Positions 41,992 to 53,348 of a DNA stretch of 64,000 nucleotides are shown here, in pieces. The stretch is from Egibacteraceae bacterium (lineage in GTDB: Bacteria > Actinomycetota > Nitriliruptoria > Euzebyales > Egibacteraceae). The stretch covers positions 105,399 through 169,398 of the forward strand of contig JAUJNX010000008.1 of NCBI GenBank assembly GCA_030447925.1, read 5' to 3'. The translations under genes and the position numbers were made by a program. Numbering within the stretch: the first letter of the stretch is position 1; the number at the start of each line of letters is the position of its first letter. A model generated the notes under the pieces. That model saw only the letters and a program-made list of their open reading frames with translations. It did not search any database and was not told where the DNA came from.

Positions 41992-42939
41992 TCAGGCGAC
42001 CTCGACGCTGCCGCCAGGCACGGCGTCGGCGGCCGGGATCTCCTGGGCGTCGCTCCCGGGCGTGCGCTCGGCCCGCTCCCCGTCGCCGCCGGCGGTGACC
42101 ACGTCGACCGCCGGGCTCTCCGCCCGAGACGAACCGGCGGCGTCCGCAGGGGCGGGATCCACCTCGGCGGGCTCCGCGGCGGCCTCGTCGGGTGACGCGG
42201 GCGTGACCTCCGCGAGGAGGCGGTCGGCCAGGCGGTCGAAGAGGGCGGCCATCTCGGGGGCGCCGCGGCCCGCGAGCGGGTCGTAGAGGGTCCGCCCGGC
42301 GCCGAGGGTCTCGGCGATGACCGCGCGGCGGGGGATGAACGGCTCCCAGACCGCCCCCGCCTCGATGGCGTCGTGCAGCTCCTCCAGGCGCCCGCGCTGC
42401 TCGCGGTTGCGGTCGAGCAGGTTCAGCACCACCCCGGCGAACGCGAGGTCGGGGTTGTGGGCGGCCCGGGCGGCGTCGAAGGCGTCGAGGAAGCCCTCCA
42501 GGCCGCGCAGCGCGGAGAACGACGCCTCCATCACCGCCAGCACCCGGTCCGCCGCGCCCATGGCGTTGCGCGTGAGCGGCCCCAGCGTCGGCGGGCAGTC
42601 GATCAGCACGACGTCGTGGGCGCGCCAGCCGTGCAGGCGCTCGCGGAGGACGGTGTCGGGAGCGCCCGACCAGTGCTGGAGCGCCACGTCGCTGGGGATC
42701 AGGTCGACCCCCGTCCACGGCGTCGCCACGACCGCCTGGTCCACCCGCAGCTCGCCCTCGAGCACCTCCACGATCGTCGGCGTCGTCACCCCGACGCCGA
42801 CGCGCAGCAGCTCGGTCGCGTTCTCGTCGAGGTCCACGACCAACACCCGCCGCCCCCGCCGCACGAGCGCCGCGGCCAGGCACAGCGTCACCGTGGTCTT
42901 GCCGACCCCGCCCTTCCGGTTCGCCACCGCGACGATCAT
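41992..42939 (-). CDS. Orphan ParA/MinD-family ATPase
   Basis: A 315-residue ParA-type P-loop ATPase. Deviant Walker A KGGVGKTT at the start (residues 9-16), VDLDENATELL for the A' motif (the usual PQGN is absent), and LIDCPPTLGPLTRNAMGAAD for the Walker B region. The last about 65 residues are an acidic, alanine/proline-rich tail. No parB or parS is beside it, and its neighbours are an SDR and an S9 peptidase. It is probably an orphan positioning ATPase rather than the chromosomal segregation ParA. ATG 42939. Confidence 0.85.
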   Translation of the reverse strand: MIVAVANRKGGVGKTTVTLCLAAALVRRGRRVLVVDLDENATELLRVGVGVTTPTIVEVLEGELRVDQAVVATPWTGVDLIPSDVALQHWSGAPDTVLRERLHGWRAHDVVLIDCPPTLGPLTRNAMGAADRVLAVMEASFSALRGLEGFLDAFDAARAAHNPDLAFAGVVLNLLDRNREQRGRLEELHDAIEAGAVWEPFIPRRAVIAETLGAGRTLYDPLAGRGAPEMAALFDRLADRLLAEVTPASPDEAAAEPAEVDPAPADAAGSSRAESPAVDVVTAGGDGERAERTPGSDAQEIPAADAVPGGSVEVA

Positions 42940-43075
42940 CCGGCGCAGGCTACCGGCCCCGGCCGGGGGAATGCGCCCCCCGCGGTGTCAACCACGGCGC
43001 GGCGGGGGAATCGGAGACCGACGTCGCGTTGGCCGCCGGCCCGCCGCGGAACCCCGACACAGAGGACGCACCCAC

Positions 43076-43972
43076 GTGACCGACCAGTACACCTTTCAGG
43101 ATCCCACCACCCAGTACCGCAAGCCGGGCCCGGAGTTCCAGGAGCAGCAGGGTGGCCCGGGCCTCGAGCAGGACATGGCGGTCCAGCCCGACGCGGGCGA
43201 GCAGACCTACCGCGGCACGGGCCGCCTGACCGGCCGCAAGGCGATCGTCACCGGCGCCGACAGCGGCATCGGCCGCGCCGCGGCCATCGCCCTGGCCCGC
43301 GAGGGCGCCGACATCGTGCTGTCCTACCTGCCGGAGGAGGAGGCCGACGCGCAGGAGGTCGTCCAGCTCGTCGAGAAGGCGGGGCGCACCGCGGTCGCGC
43401 TGCCCGGGGACCTGAAGGACGAGGCCTACTGCACGCAGCTGGTGGACAGCGCCGTCGAGCGGCTCGGCGGCCTGGACCTGCTCGTCAACGTCGCGGGCAA
43501 GCAGCAGCAGGTCCCCGAGATCGCCGACCTGACCACCGAGCAGTTCGACGCCACCTTCAGGACCAACGTCTACGCGATGTTCTGGCTGTGCAAGGCCGCC
43601 ATCGCCGTCATGCCGCCGGGGAGCAGCATCATCAACACCTCCTCGGTGCAGGCCTACAGCCCCTCGCCGATCCTCCTGGACTACGCCACGACCAAGGGCG
43701 CGATCAACGTGTTCAGCAAGGCCCTGGCCCAGCAGGTCGCCGAGCGGGGCATCCGCGTCAACGTCGTCGCGCCGGGCCCGGTGTGGACCCCGCTGCAGGT
43801 CGCCGGCGGGCAGCCGGCGGAGGCGCTGGCCGAGTTCGGCGCGCAGGCCCCCCTGGGCCGCCCCGCCCAGCCCGCCGAGATGGCCCCCGCCTACGTGTTC
43901 CTCGCCAGCGCGGAGTCCAACTACGTCACCGGCGAGGTCCTCAACGCCAACGGGGGCATGCCGACCCCCTGA
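43076..43972 (+). CDS. Short-chain dehydrogenase/reductase, YghA/YhdF type
   Basis: A 298-residue SDR with an N-terminal extension (QYTFQDPTTQYRKPGPEF) typical of the general-stress YghA/YhdF group. Cofactor loop TGADSGIGRAAA, catalytic serine in NTSSVQAYSPSP, YATTK, and the NVVAPGPVWTPLQ loop. AGAGGA before GTG 43076. These enzymes are often stress-induced; NADP preference is likely but not certain. Stands alone between two minus-strand genes. Confidence 0.9.
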   Translation: MTDQYTFQDPTTQYRKPGPEFQEQQGGPGLEQDMAVQPDAGEQTYRGTGRLTGRKAIVTGADSGIGRAAAIALAREGADIVLSYLPEEEADAQEVVQLVEKAGRTAVALPGDLKDEAYCTQLVDSAVERLGGLDLLVNVAGKQQQVPEIADLTTEQFDATFRTNVYAMFWLCKAAIAVMPPGSSIINTSSVQAYSPSPILLDYATTKGAINVFSKALAQQVAERGIRVNVVAPGPVWTPLQVAGGQPAEALAEFGAQAPLGRPAQPAEMAPAYVFLASAESNYVTGEVLNANGGMPTP

Positions 43973-44019
43973 CCGCCGCCCCGCCGGGCCCGCAGCACGC
44001 CGGCCCGGCACCACCCCGG

Positions 44020-45039
44020 TCAGGTCCGCGCGCGCCAGGCGGCGAGCAGCTCCGCCTCGCGCTCGCGGGTGATGCCCGCGGCACCCACCCGCGCGCCGGT
44101 GGTCAGCCCGCGCGCGGGCGGCGCGGTCCGCGCCCATTCCAGCGTGTCGGCCACGGTCTGCGCGATCGGCCGGAAGCGCACGCCCATGTCCCGCGCGCAG
44201 CGGTCGTCGCCGTCGAGCATCCCGCCGTACCCGGGCATGGACGCGGGCAGCCACAGGGGCAGCTCCTCCCACGGCGCCACCCCCTGCGCGAGCAGCCAGT
44301 CCTCGTCCACGGCGGTGAACCGCGCGTCGGACCCCCCGGCCGCCCGCGCCGCCGCCAGCAGCCCGCCGAACGTGACCGCGCCCCGCGGGCCCATCACGTT
44401 GAGGGTGCCCGTGAGCCGGTCCTCCGCCGCATCCACCATCCACCCGGCGAGGTCGCGGACGTCGACGACCTGGACCGGGCGGTCCAGGGCGTCGGGCACC
44501 AGCACCTCGCCGCCGGCGGCGACCCGCGTCACCCAGTAGGTGAAGCGGTTGGTGCCGTCGTGGGGCCCGACGATCAGACCCGCGCGGACGTGCAGGGCGC
44601 GGCCGGGCAGCGCGGCCTCGACGGCCCGCTCGCAGCCGACCTTGAGCCCGCCGTAAGCGGCGGCGACGTCCTCGTGGTCGGGCGGCTCGTGCAGCGGGCG
44701 GTCCTCGTCGACCCCGCCCGTGAGGTCGGCGTAGACCGACACCGACGACACGAACACGTAGTGGTCGACGGCGCCCGCCAGCCGCCGGGCGCTGTCCCCC
44801 ACCACCCGCGGCACGTACCCGCTGGTGTCCACCACCGCGTCCCAGGAGCGTCCCGCCAGGACGTCCAGGCCGCCGTCGCGGTCGGCGAGCAGCTCCTCGA
44901 CGTCGCCCGGCCGATGCGCGGGCGAGTGCCCGCGGTGCAGGATCGTGACGCGGTGCCCGGCCGCCAGCGCCGCGTCCACGACGTGGCGTCCCAGGAAGAC
45001 CGTGCCGCCGAGGATCAGGAGTTCCACGATGCGCACCAT
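44020..45039 (-). CDS. NAD-dependent epimerase/dehydratase (extended SDR)
   Basis: A 339-residue atypical extended SDR. Rossmann loop LILGGTVFLGRHVV (GGTxFLG variant), WDAVVDTSGYVPRVV, VFVSSVSVYAD and YGGLKVGCERAV (YxxxK). The GGTxFxG loop type is shared with reductases rather than UDP-sugar epimerases. ATG 45039; the divergent HTH gene begins only 12 bases away at 45052, so the promoters must overlap. Substrate unknown. Confidence 0.87.
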   Translation of the reverse strand: MVRIVELLILGGTVFLGRHVVDAALAAGHRVTILHRGHSPAHRPGDVEELLADRDGGLDVLAGRSWDAVVDTSGYVPRVVGDSARRLAGAVDHYVFVSSVSVYADLTGGVDEDRPLHEPPDHEDVAAAYGGLKVGCERAVEAALPGRALHVRAGLIVGPHDGTNRFTYWVTRVAAGGEVLVPDALDRPVQVVDVRDLAGWMVDAAEDRLTGTLNVMGPRGAVTFGGLLAAARAAGGSDARFTAVDEDWLLAQGVAPWEELPLWLPASMPGYGGMLDGDDRCARDMGVRFRPIAQTVADTLEWARTAPPARGLTTGARVGAAGITREREAELLAAWRART

Positions 45040-45044
45040 ACTCT
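45039..45044 (+). promoter_or_regulatory. -10 element TACTCT for the HTH gene
   Basis: TACTCT is seven bases before ATG 45052 (leaderless spacing). It overlaps the start codon of the epimerase gene on the other strand, so an HTH protein bound here would affect both. Confidence 0.45.
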
Positions 45045-45051
45045 GTTCGAT

Positions 45052-45333
45052 ATGAGCGACGAGGTCGTGTTCCCCGGCTTCCGGGAGATCGCCCGGGACC
45101 GGCGCCGCCTGCTGGACGACCTCGTGGCCCGCCGCGAGGAGCTGGGCCTCACCCAGACGGTCGTGGCCGCGCGCATGGGCACGAGCCAGTCCGCCGTCGC
45201 CCGCCTGGAGGCCGGGGCCGCCGACGTCCGCCTGTCGACCCTGGAGCGCTACGCCGCCGCCCTCGACACCCAGCTCCGCTACGGCCTCGCCGGCACAACT
45301 GAGGCGGGGAAAGATGTGGACCCACAGGAATAG
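45052..45333 (+). CDS. XRE-family HTH protein
   Basis: A 93-residue protein with a Xre-type HTH: EELGLTQTVVAARMGTSQSA, then VARLEAGAADVRLSTLERYA. It resembles HigA-like antitoxin regulators (the DTQLRYGL ending), but no toxin partner is next to it. ATG 45052 leaderless. Divergent from the epimerase gene across 12 bases, and 49 bases upstream of lon; it may control either or itself. Confidence 0.8.
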   Translation: MSDEVVFPGFREIARDRRRLLDDLVARREELGLTQTVVAARMGTSQSAVARLEAGAADVRLSTLERYAAALDTQLRYGLAGTTEAGKDVDPQE

Positions 45334-45382
45334 GTGATCCGGGGGCGCCGTTGGCACGGGGAACATGAACCCTGGAGACAAC

Positions 45383-47755
<2,373 letters not shown>

Positions 47756-47894
47756 CCGGTACACGAGCACCGGCGGAGGCCCCCACCCCCCGCGTGCGGC
47801 CGCCGCCCCGTCAGGATGGGGGCCCGCGCACGGCCGGGGTTCGCACGGCCGGGGGGGCGGGACGGAGGGGTGGTCGGGGGGGGGGGGCCGGGGG

Positions 47895-48723
47895 GTGGGG
47901 GCCCGGGCGCCCGCCGGGGTCGGCGAGCCGACAGCGCTGGTGCTTGCCCGGCGCGACGCGCGCGTCGTGCTCGTCGGCCGCGACCCGTCGCGCGGGGCGG
48001 CGACCCAGGCGCGGATCGCCACGGAGGCCGGCGCCGAGACCGACCTGCTGCTCGCCGACCTCGCGGAGATGGCGTCGGTCCGCCGGCTCGCCGACGAGAT
48101 CCGCGTCCGCTACGACCGCCTCGACGTGCTGGTCAACAACGCGGGTCTGTTCCTCCAGCGCCGCCAGGTGACCGGCGAGGGCCTGGAGCGGACCTTCGCC
48201 ACCAACCACCTGTCGATGTTCCTGCTCACCGGGCTGCTCCGCGACCTGCTGGTCGCGAGCGCACCGGCGCGGGTCGTGAACGTGTCGAGCGACGCGCACC
48301 GCGGCGGCCGCATCGACCTCGACGACCTGCAGTCCGCCCGGCGCTACTCGGGCTTCCGCACCTACGCCGCCAGCAAGCTGATGAACGTGCTGTTCACCAA
48401 CGAGCTGGCCTGCCGCCTGGCGGGGACCGGGTGACGGCCAACAGCCTGCACCCCGGGTTCGTGCGCTCCAACTTCGGGCGCAACAACGGGCCGGTGGTCG
48501 GGCTGGTGATCGGGGCGCTGGGCCTGGTCGGGCGGGCCATCACCGTCGAGCAGGGGCGCGGACGTCGGTGTTCGCCGCGGCCGACCCGTCGCTGGAGGGC
48601 GTGACCGGGGCCTACCTCGACCGGGAGCGCGCGGTGCGACCCGCCGACGCGGCGCTGGACGAGGACCTGGCCCGGCGCCTCTGGGAGGCGAGCGAGCGGC
48701 TGGCCCCGGTCACACAGGGGTGA
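47895..48723 (+). pseudogene. Short-chain dehydrogenase remnant, frameshifted
   Basis: The pieces NNAGLFLQRRQVTGEGLERT, YAASKLMNVLFTNELA, LHPGFVRSNFGRNNGP and DPSLEGVTGAYLDRERAV are in three different frames and align in order to one retinol-dehydrogenase-like SDR. Missing G's at 48429-48431 and about 48553-48556 account for the two shifts. The N-terminus is damaged too: the GxxxGIG loop is replaced by GARAPAGVGEP. A 12-G run at 47876-47887 lies just upstream. A dead gene unless all breaks are assembly errors. Confidence 0.75.
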
Positions 48724-48767
48724 ACGGGGCTGCAGCACCCGGGCCGCAGCACTGAGCGCCGACAGCA

Positions 48768-48808
48768 ACCGCGGCCGGGACGCCGCCAGGGCGGCCCGTG
48801 GCCGCGGT
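48768..48808. terminator. Probable terminator between convergent genes
   Basis: An imperfect hairpin: outer 9-bp stem ACCGCGGCC / GGCCGCGGT and an inner GCCGC/GCGGC stem with a 4-base loop. It lies between the SDR remnant and the convergent EamA gene. No T run. Confidence 0.5.
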
Positions 48809-48821
48809 CCGTGCCGGCGCG

Positions 48822-49754
48822 TCAGGCGGGGTCGTCGGCGGGGGCCAGCGCCAGGGTGACGACCGCGGCGAGCAGCAGCGCCCCGCCGGCCAGGCCGGCG
48901 GGGCCGAGGCGCTCGCCGACCAGCACGGCCGCCAGCACCGCCGCGGTCAGCGGCTCGACCAGCGTGATCACCGCCGCCGCGGTGGCACCCGTCGTGCGCA
49001 GGCCCGCGAAGAACAGCGAGTACGCCAGCGCCGACGGCACGGCGCCCAGGTAGAGCAGCAGGGCGAGCGTCCCCGCCGACGGCGCCGCGCCCGGCGCCGC
49101 CAGCCCCAGCCCCGACGCCGCGGCGAGCGGGAGCAGCGCGACCGCCCCCACCACGAAACCGGCGACGGTCAGGTCCGCGGGCGCCACCCGGCCCGCCAGT
49201 CCGCGCGACAGCAGGGTCACCCCCGCGTAGCCGGCGGCCGAGCCCAGGGCGAGCAGCGCCCCCGGCACCCGGCCGGCCGGGTCGCCGCCGGACGGCACGC
49301 CGACCAGCAGCGCCAGCCCGGCGATCGCCACCAGCGCGGCGAGCACCGCGGCGCGCGGCCGCTCCCGCCCCGCCGCCGCGGTGGCGACCGCGACGAGGAC
49401 GGGCGCCAGTCCGAGGGTGACCAGCGTGGCCAGCGCCACCCCCGCGTGGTCGACGGCGGCGAAGAAGGCGACCTGGTACCAGGCGAGCAGCACGCCGACC
49501 CCGGCGACGCGGGGCAGGTCGGCCCGCGCGACCGCCGGGCGCCAGCCGCCCCGCAGGGCGCGGGCGCCCAGCAGGACCAGGGCGGCGATGGCCAGCCGGT
49601 ACCAGCCGACGGACAGGGGTTGCAGCCCGGTGCGCTCCCCCAGGGCGAGGCCCGCGACGCCGGCGGTCCCCCACAGGACCCCGGCGGCGGTGACGGCCAG
49701 GGCGTTGCGCCGCGCGACGCGGCTCGGTGCAGGTGCAGGTGCAGGTGCGGACAT
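48822..49754 (-). CDS. EamA (DMT)-family membrane transporter
   Basis: A 310-residue drug/metabolite transporter with ten hydrophobic segments in two EamA repeats (LAVTAAGVLWGTAGVAGLAL at the start of the first, and ALLALGSAAGYAGVTLL at the start of the second). It probably exports a small metabolite across the cytoplasmic membrane. The N-terminus starts MSAPAPAPAP, encoded by a short run of repeated hexanucleotides. ATG 49754. Substrate unknown. Confidence 0.88.
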   Translation of the reverse strand: MSAPAPAPAPSRVARRNALAVTAAGVLWGTAGVAGLALGERTGLQPLSVGWYRLAIAALVLLGARALRGGWRPAVARADLPRVAGVGVLLAWYQVAFFAAVDHAGVALATLVTLGLAPVLVAVATAAAGRERPRAAVLAALVAIAGLALLVGVPSGGDPAGRVPGALLALGSAAGYAGVTLLSRGLAGRVAPADLTVAGFVVGAVALLPLAAASGLGLAAPGAAPSAGTLALLLYLGAVPSALAYSLFFAGLRTTGATAAAVITLVEPLTAAVLAAVLVGERLGPAGLAGGALLLAAVVTLALAPADDPA

Positions 49755-49914
49755 GACGATGCACTCCCGACGCTCGAACCCGGTGGGGCGGAGCGGGGAC
49801 GCCGTCAGATCAGGCCAGCGTCCCCGTCAGGGACGGGGCGGCGGGCAGACGCACCAGCGCAACATGGCCGCAGCGTACAGTGCCCGCAGGGGCCGACCGA
49901 CCAGGGGGAACGCC

Positions 49915-50367
49915 GTGCGGGAGTTCGCCGACCTCGACGAGCTGCGCGAGGCCGTGGGCCAGGCGCTGGGCACCAGCGGTTGGCACGTGGTGGACCAGGC
50001 CCGCATCGACGCCTTCGCCGACGCCACCGGGGACCACCAGTGGATCCACGTCGACCCCGACCGGGCGGCGTCCGGCCCGTTCGGCACGACCATCGCCCAC
50101 GGCTTCCTCACGCTGTCGCTCGCGCCGCTGCTTCTGGGCGAGATCTACGCCGTCGGCGGCGTGCGCATGGGCGTGAACTACGGGCTCAACCGCGTCCGCT
50201 TCCCGGCCCCGGTCCCGTCGGGGTCCCGGGTGCGCGGCAGCGGCGAGCTGGCCGAGGTCACCGAGGTCGACGGCGGCGTCCAGCTCGTCGTGCGCCTGAC
50301 CGTCGAGGCCGAGGGCGTGGCCAAGCCGGTCTGCGTCGCCGACAGCGTGGTGCGCCTCTACGCCTGA
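49915..50367 (+). CDS. MaoC-family (R)-specific dehydratase
   Basis: A 150-residue hot-dog-fold hydratase. The hydratase-2 motif reads [18 protein letters not shown] with [18 protein letters not shown] following, giving the catalytic Asp (residue about 38) and His. (R)-specific enoyl-CoA hydration in fatty-acid metabolism is the family reaction. GTG 49915 with AGGGGGAA upstream. Upstream of malate synthase by 82 bases; both could serve acetyl-CoA/fatty-acid use. Confidence 0.9.
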   Translation: MREFADLDELREAVGQALGTSGWHVVDQARIDAFADATGDHQWIHVDPDRAASGPFGTTIAHGFLTLSLAPLLLGEIYAVGGVRMGVNYGLNRVRFPAPVPSGSRVRGSGELAEVTEVDGGVQLVVRLTVEAEGVAKPVCVADSVVRLYA

Positions 50368-50449
50368 GCCGGGGACCACGGCGGGCGCGATGGGTCATGC
50401 TGTCCGCGGCGCCCGGCCGGCGGGCCGCCGCGACGGGAGGACGTGGGGC

Positions 50450-52042
50450 ATGACGGCAGCGGGGATCCAGGTCACGGGGCCCGAGGTGGACGGCGCTCGG
50501 GAGGTCCTGACCGCCGACGCGCTGGCGTTCGTCGCCGACCTCCAGCGCCGCTTCGGTCCCCGCCGCGCCGAGCTGCTGGCGGCCCGCGCGGAGCGCCAGG
50601 CGCGCATCGACGCGGGTGAGCTCCCCGACTTCCTGCCCGCGACCGCCGCCGTGCGCGAGGGCGACTGGACGGTCGCGCCCCCGCCTCCGGACCTGCGCGA
50701 CCGGCGCGTGGAGATCACCGGCCCGACCGACGCGAAGATGCTCATCAACGCGCTGAACAGCGGCGCGCGGGTGTTCATGGCCGACCTCGAGGACGCCAAC
50801 AGCCCGACCTGGGCGAACATGGTCGGAGGCCAGCGCAACCTCACCGCGGCGATCGAGCGCACGCTGACCTTCGACGCGCCGGATGGGCGCAGCTACCGGC
50901 TGGCCGACGACCCGGCGGTGCTGTGCGTGCGCCCGCGCGGGTGGCACCTGCCGGAGAAGCACGTCACCGTCGACGGCGAGGCGGTGTCGGGCAGCCTGTT
51001 CGACGCGGGCCTGTACCTGTTCCACAACGCCCGGCGGCTGGTGGAGCGCGGCAGCGGGCCGTACCTGTACCTGCCCAAGCTCGAGGACCACCTCGAGGCG
51101 CGGCTGTGGAACGACGTCCTCGACGCCGCGGAGGACGCCCTGGGCCTGGCCCCCGGCACGATCCGCGCGACCGTCCTGATCGAGACCATCACCGCCGCCT
51201 TCGAGATGGACGAGATCCTCCACGAGCTGCGCACGCACTCGGCGGGGCTCAACGCCGGGCGGTGGGACTACCTGTTCTCGCTGATCAAGAAGTTCCGCAC
51301 CCGGCCCGAGTTCGTCCTGCCCGACCGCAACGCGGTGACCATGGCCGCCCCGTTCCTGCGCGCCTACAGCGACCTGCTGGTGGCCACCTGCCACCGCCGC
51401 GGCGCCCACGCGATCGGCGGGATGGCGGCGTTCATCCCCAGCCGGCGCGACCCGGAGGTCAACGAGCGGGCGCTGGCCAAGGTGCGCGCGGACAAGGAGC
51501 GCGAGTCCGCCGCCGGGTTCGACGGCACCTGGGTGGCGCACCCCGACCTCGTGCCGGTCGCCCGCGAGGTCTTCGACGCGGTGCTGGGCGACCGGCCCAA
51601 CCAGGTCGACCGGCGCCGCGACGACGTGGCGGTCAGCGCGGCCGACCTGCTCGGCGTGGCGGGCACGCCCGGCGCGGTCACCGAGGAGGGCCTGCGCGGC
51701 GACGTCAGCGTCGGCATCCAGTACATCTCGTCGTGGCTGCGGGGCACGGGCGCCGCCGCGATCAGCAACCTCATGGAGGACGCGGCCACCGCCGAGATCG
51801 CCCGCGCGCAGGTCTGGCAGTGGGTCCACAACGGCGTCGCCCTGGACGACGGCCGCCCCGTGACCGCCGACCTCGTGCGCGCCGTGGCCGGCGAGGAGCT
51901 CGACGCCCTGCGCGCCGCGATGGGTGACGCGGCCTTCGCCACCACCCGCGCCGAGGAGTCCCGGCGCCTGTTCGAGCAGGTCGCGCTGGCCGACGACTTC
52001 GCTGAGTTCCTCACCCTCCCCGCTTACGACCTCCTCGACTGA
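50450..52042 (+). CDS. aceB: Malate synthase A
   Basis: A 530-residue malate synthase that joins glyoxylate and acetyl-CoA to make malate in the glyoxylate bypass. Family marks: [28 protein letters not shown]-like segment, [17 protein letters not shown] (active-site Glu and Asp), [15 protein letters not shown], and VQYISSWL-type ending [20 protein letters not shown]. Length fits the A isoform, not the larger G. ATG 50450 has GGGAGGA at 50435-50441. Isocitrate lyase is not in the window. Confidence 0.94.
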   Translation: MTAAGIQVTGPEVDGAREVLTADALAFVADLQRRFGPRRAELLAARAERQARIDAGELPDFLPATAAVREGDWTVAPPPPDLRDRRVEITGPTDAKMLINALNSGARVFMADLEDANSPTWANMVGGQRNLTAAIERTLTFDAPDGRSYRLADDPAVLCVRPRGWHLPEKHVTVDGEAVSGSLFDAGLYLFHNARRLVERGSGPYLYLPKLEDHLEARLWNDVLDAAEDALGLAPGTIRATVLIETITAAFEMDEILHELRTHSAGLNAGRWDYLFSLIKKFRTRPEFVLPDRNAVTMAAPFLRAYSDLLVATCHRRGAHAIGGMAAFIPSRRDPEVNERALAKVRADKERESAAGFDGTWVAHPDLVPVAREVFDAVLGDRPNQVDRRRDDVAVSAADLLGVAGTPGAVTEEGLRGDVSVGIQYISSWLRGTGAAAISNLMEDAATAEIARAQVWQWVHNGVALDDGRPVTADLVRAVAGEELDALRAAMGDAAFATTRAEESRRLFEQVALADDFAEFLTLPAYDLLD

Positions 52043-52091
52043 GCCGCGGTGGGAACCCGCACCGGTGCCGGTCTCTCACCACCCCACCGGT

Positions 52092-52598
52092 TCAGGGGAA
52101 GCGGAAGCGCGTCGCGTCGGTCGGGAAGGTCGTCCACGACAACCCGGTGCGGGGCACGAAGGCGCACAGGCCGCCCGCGGCCTCGCCCTCCCAGGCGTCG
52201 GCGGCGGGCGTGTAGCCGTCGGCCGCGTACTTGCGGGCGAACTCCTCGGACAGCCGCCGCCCCAGCTCGAGACCGGGCGCGGTGGTCGGGCCCGACGTCC
52301 CCTCCAGGATGACGGGGCTGGTCCCGTCCTCCAGGTGCAGCGCGCAGGCGGGGTTGGCGACGAGGTTGCGGACGTGGCGGGTGGTCGGGGCGCCGTCGTA
52401 CAGCAGGCGGCCGTCCAGCCAGACGCCCCAGCGCGGGACGACGTGCGGGCGCCCGTCGGGCCGGGTCGTGGCCATCCAGTAGACGCGGGCGTCGCGCAGC
52501 CGCTCCTCCACGGCATCCCAGGCGAGCAGGCCCTCGTGGGTCGGGGGGACGCCGTAGCCGTCCGGCATGGTCGGGCGGTCGGCGGTGGGCAGGGTCAT
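52092..52598 (-). CDS. Pyridoxamine-5'-phosphate-oxidase-like FMN-binding protein
   Basis: A 168-residue split-barrel flavoprotein of the PNPOx-like family. The typical start of the barrel, VYWMATTRPDGRPHVVPRWG, is followed by WLDGRLLYDGAPTTRHVRNL and NPACALHLEDG. It may be an F420- or FMN-dependent reductase rather than true PdxH. Start ATG 52598 overlaps the TetR stop by four bases (ATGA). Likely target of the regulator upstream. Confidence 0.87.
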   Translation of the reverse strand: MTLPTADRPTMPDGYGVPPTHEGLLAWDAVEERLRDARVYWMATTRPDGRPHVVPRWGVWLDGRLLYDGAPTTRHVRNLVANPACALHLEDGTSPVILEGTSGPTTAPGLELGRRLSEEFARKYAADGYTPAADAWEGEAAGGLCAFVPRTGLSWTTFPTDATRFRFP

Positions 52599-53242
52599 CT
52601 CGGGTCCTCCTCGTGGTCGTGGGCGGCCAGCGCGCGGACGCCCGCCAGGACGATGTCCAGCCCGGCCAGGGGCGCGCCGGTCTGCGCGTCGGTCGTGGCG
52701 GCCAGCACCCGGCGCTGGGCGGGGAAGCGGTCGGCGGGTCGGCGCGCCAGCTCCTCGCGCAGGGCGGGCGCGACCCGCGCGACCGCCGCCGAGGCCTCGC
52801 CGAGCACGGCCCCGTGGACGTAGTCGACGATCAGGTCGCCCGCGCGGACGACGTCGGCGGGCGCCAGGCCGGCGTCCTCGAGCGCCGCCCAGAGCGCCTC
52901 GTCGGCGGTGACGGCCGCGACGGCGATCGCCTCGGCGTCGGTCAGGATCCCCAGCACCAGGCGCGGGTGGGCGAGTCCGAGGTCGCGCAGGGCGTGGGCC
53001 CAGCGTCGGACGCGCTCGTCCCAGGGCAGATCGGCGGGCGGGACCGGCAGCGCGCCGTACTCGCGCTGAGCGAGCGCGAGCAGGATGCCGCGCCGCCCGT
53101 CCACGTGGCGGTAGACCGACATCGGGTCGACCCCGAGGGCCGACCCCAGCCGCCGCATGCTCAGGACGCCGGCCCCGCCCTCGTCGAGCAGGGCGAGGGC
53201 CGCGTCCAGGATGCGCTCCCGCGTCAACCCCTTCGCTGCCAC
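52595..53242 (-). CDS. TetR-family repressor
   Basis: A 215-residue TetR protein. The N-terminal HTH is TRERILDAALALLDEGGAGV and RLGSALGVDPMSVYRHVDGR, and the C-terminal part resembles TetR_C of TetR proper. GTG 53242 is preceded by TAGACT seven bases upstream, so it is probably leaderless. Two perfect palindromes (53251-53265, 53275-53289) sit across its promoter, predicting autorepression and control of the coupled flavoprotein gene. Inducer unknown. Confidence 0.88.
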   Translation of the reverse strand: MAAKGLTRERILDAALALLDEGGAGVLSMRRLGSALGVDPMSVYRHVDGRRGILLALAQREYGALPVPPADLPWDERVRRWAHALRDLGLAHPRLVLGILTDAEAIAVAAVTADEALWAALEDAGLAPADVVRAGDLIVDYVHGAVLGEASAAVARVAPALREELARRPADRFPAQRRVLAATTDAQTGAPLAGLDIVLAGVRALAAHDHEEDPR

Positions 53243-53250
53243 GCCGCGCA

Positions 53251-53289
53251 GTCTACGCCGTAGACCCAACGCACGTCTACACCGTAGAC
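53251..53289. promoter_or_regulatory. Two TetR operators, GTCTAC-N3-GTAGAC
   Basis: GTCTACGCCGTAGAC (53251-53265) and GTCTACACCGTAGAC (53275-53289) are perfect inverted repeats of 6 bp about a 3-bp centre, with centres 24 bp apart. The first overlaps the presumed -10 TAGACT of the tetR gene. Two identical sites on the same face side suggest cooperative binding. The second site also faces the divergent membrane-protein gene at 53349, 60 bases away. Confidence 0.85.
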
Positions 53290-53348
53290 CCCTCGCCGGC
53301 AGCGCCCCGCAGGGTTGCGGATGGGGCGGCGGGGGCACGCAGCAGGCC

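Noticed and set aside
41992-42939. Chromosome segregation ParA with an origin nearby
   Set aside because: No parB, parS, dnaA, gyrB or rpmH around it; the A' motif is also atypical.
45052-45333. HigA-like antitoxin as part of a toxin-antitoxin pair
   Set aside because: No toxin gene is adjacent; the neighbours are an epimerase and lon.
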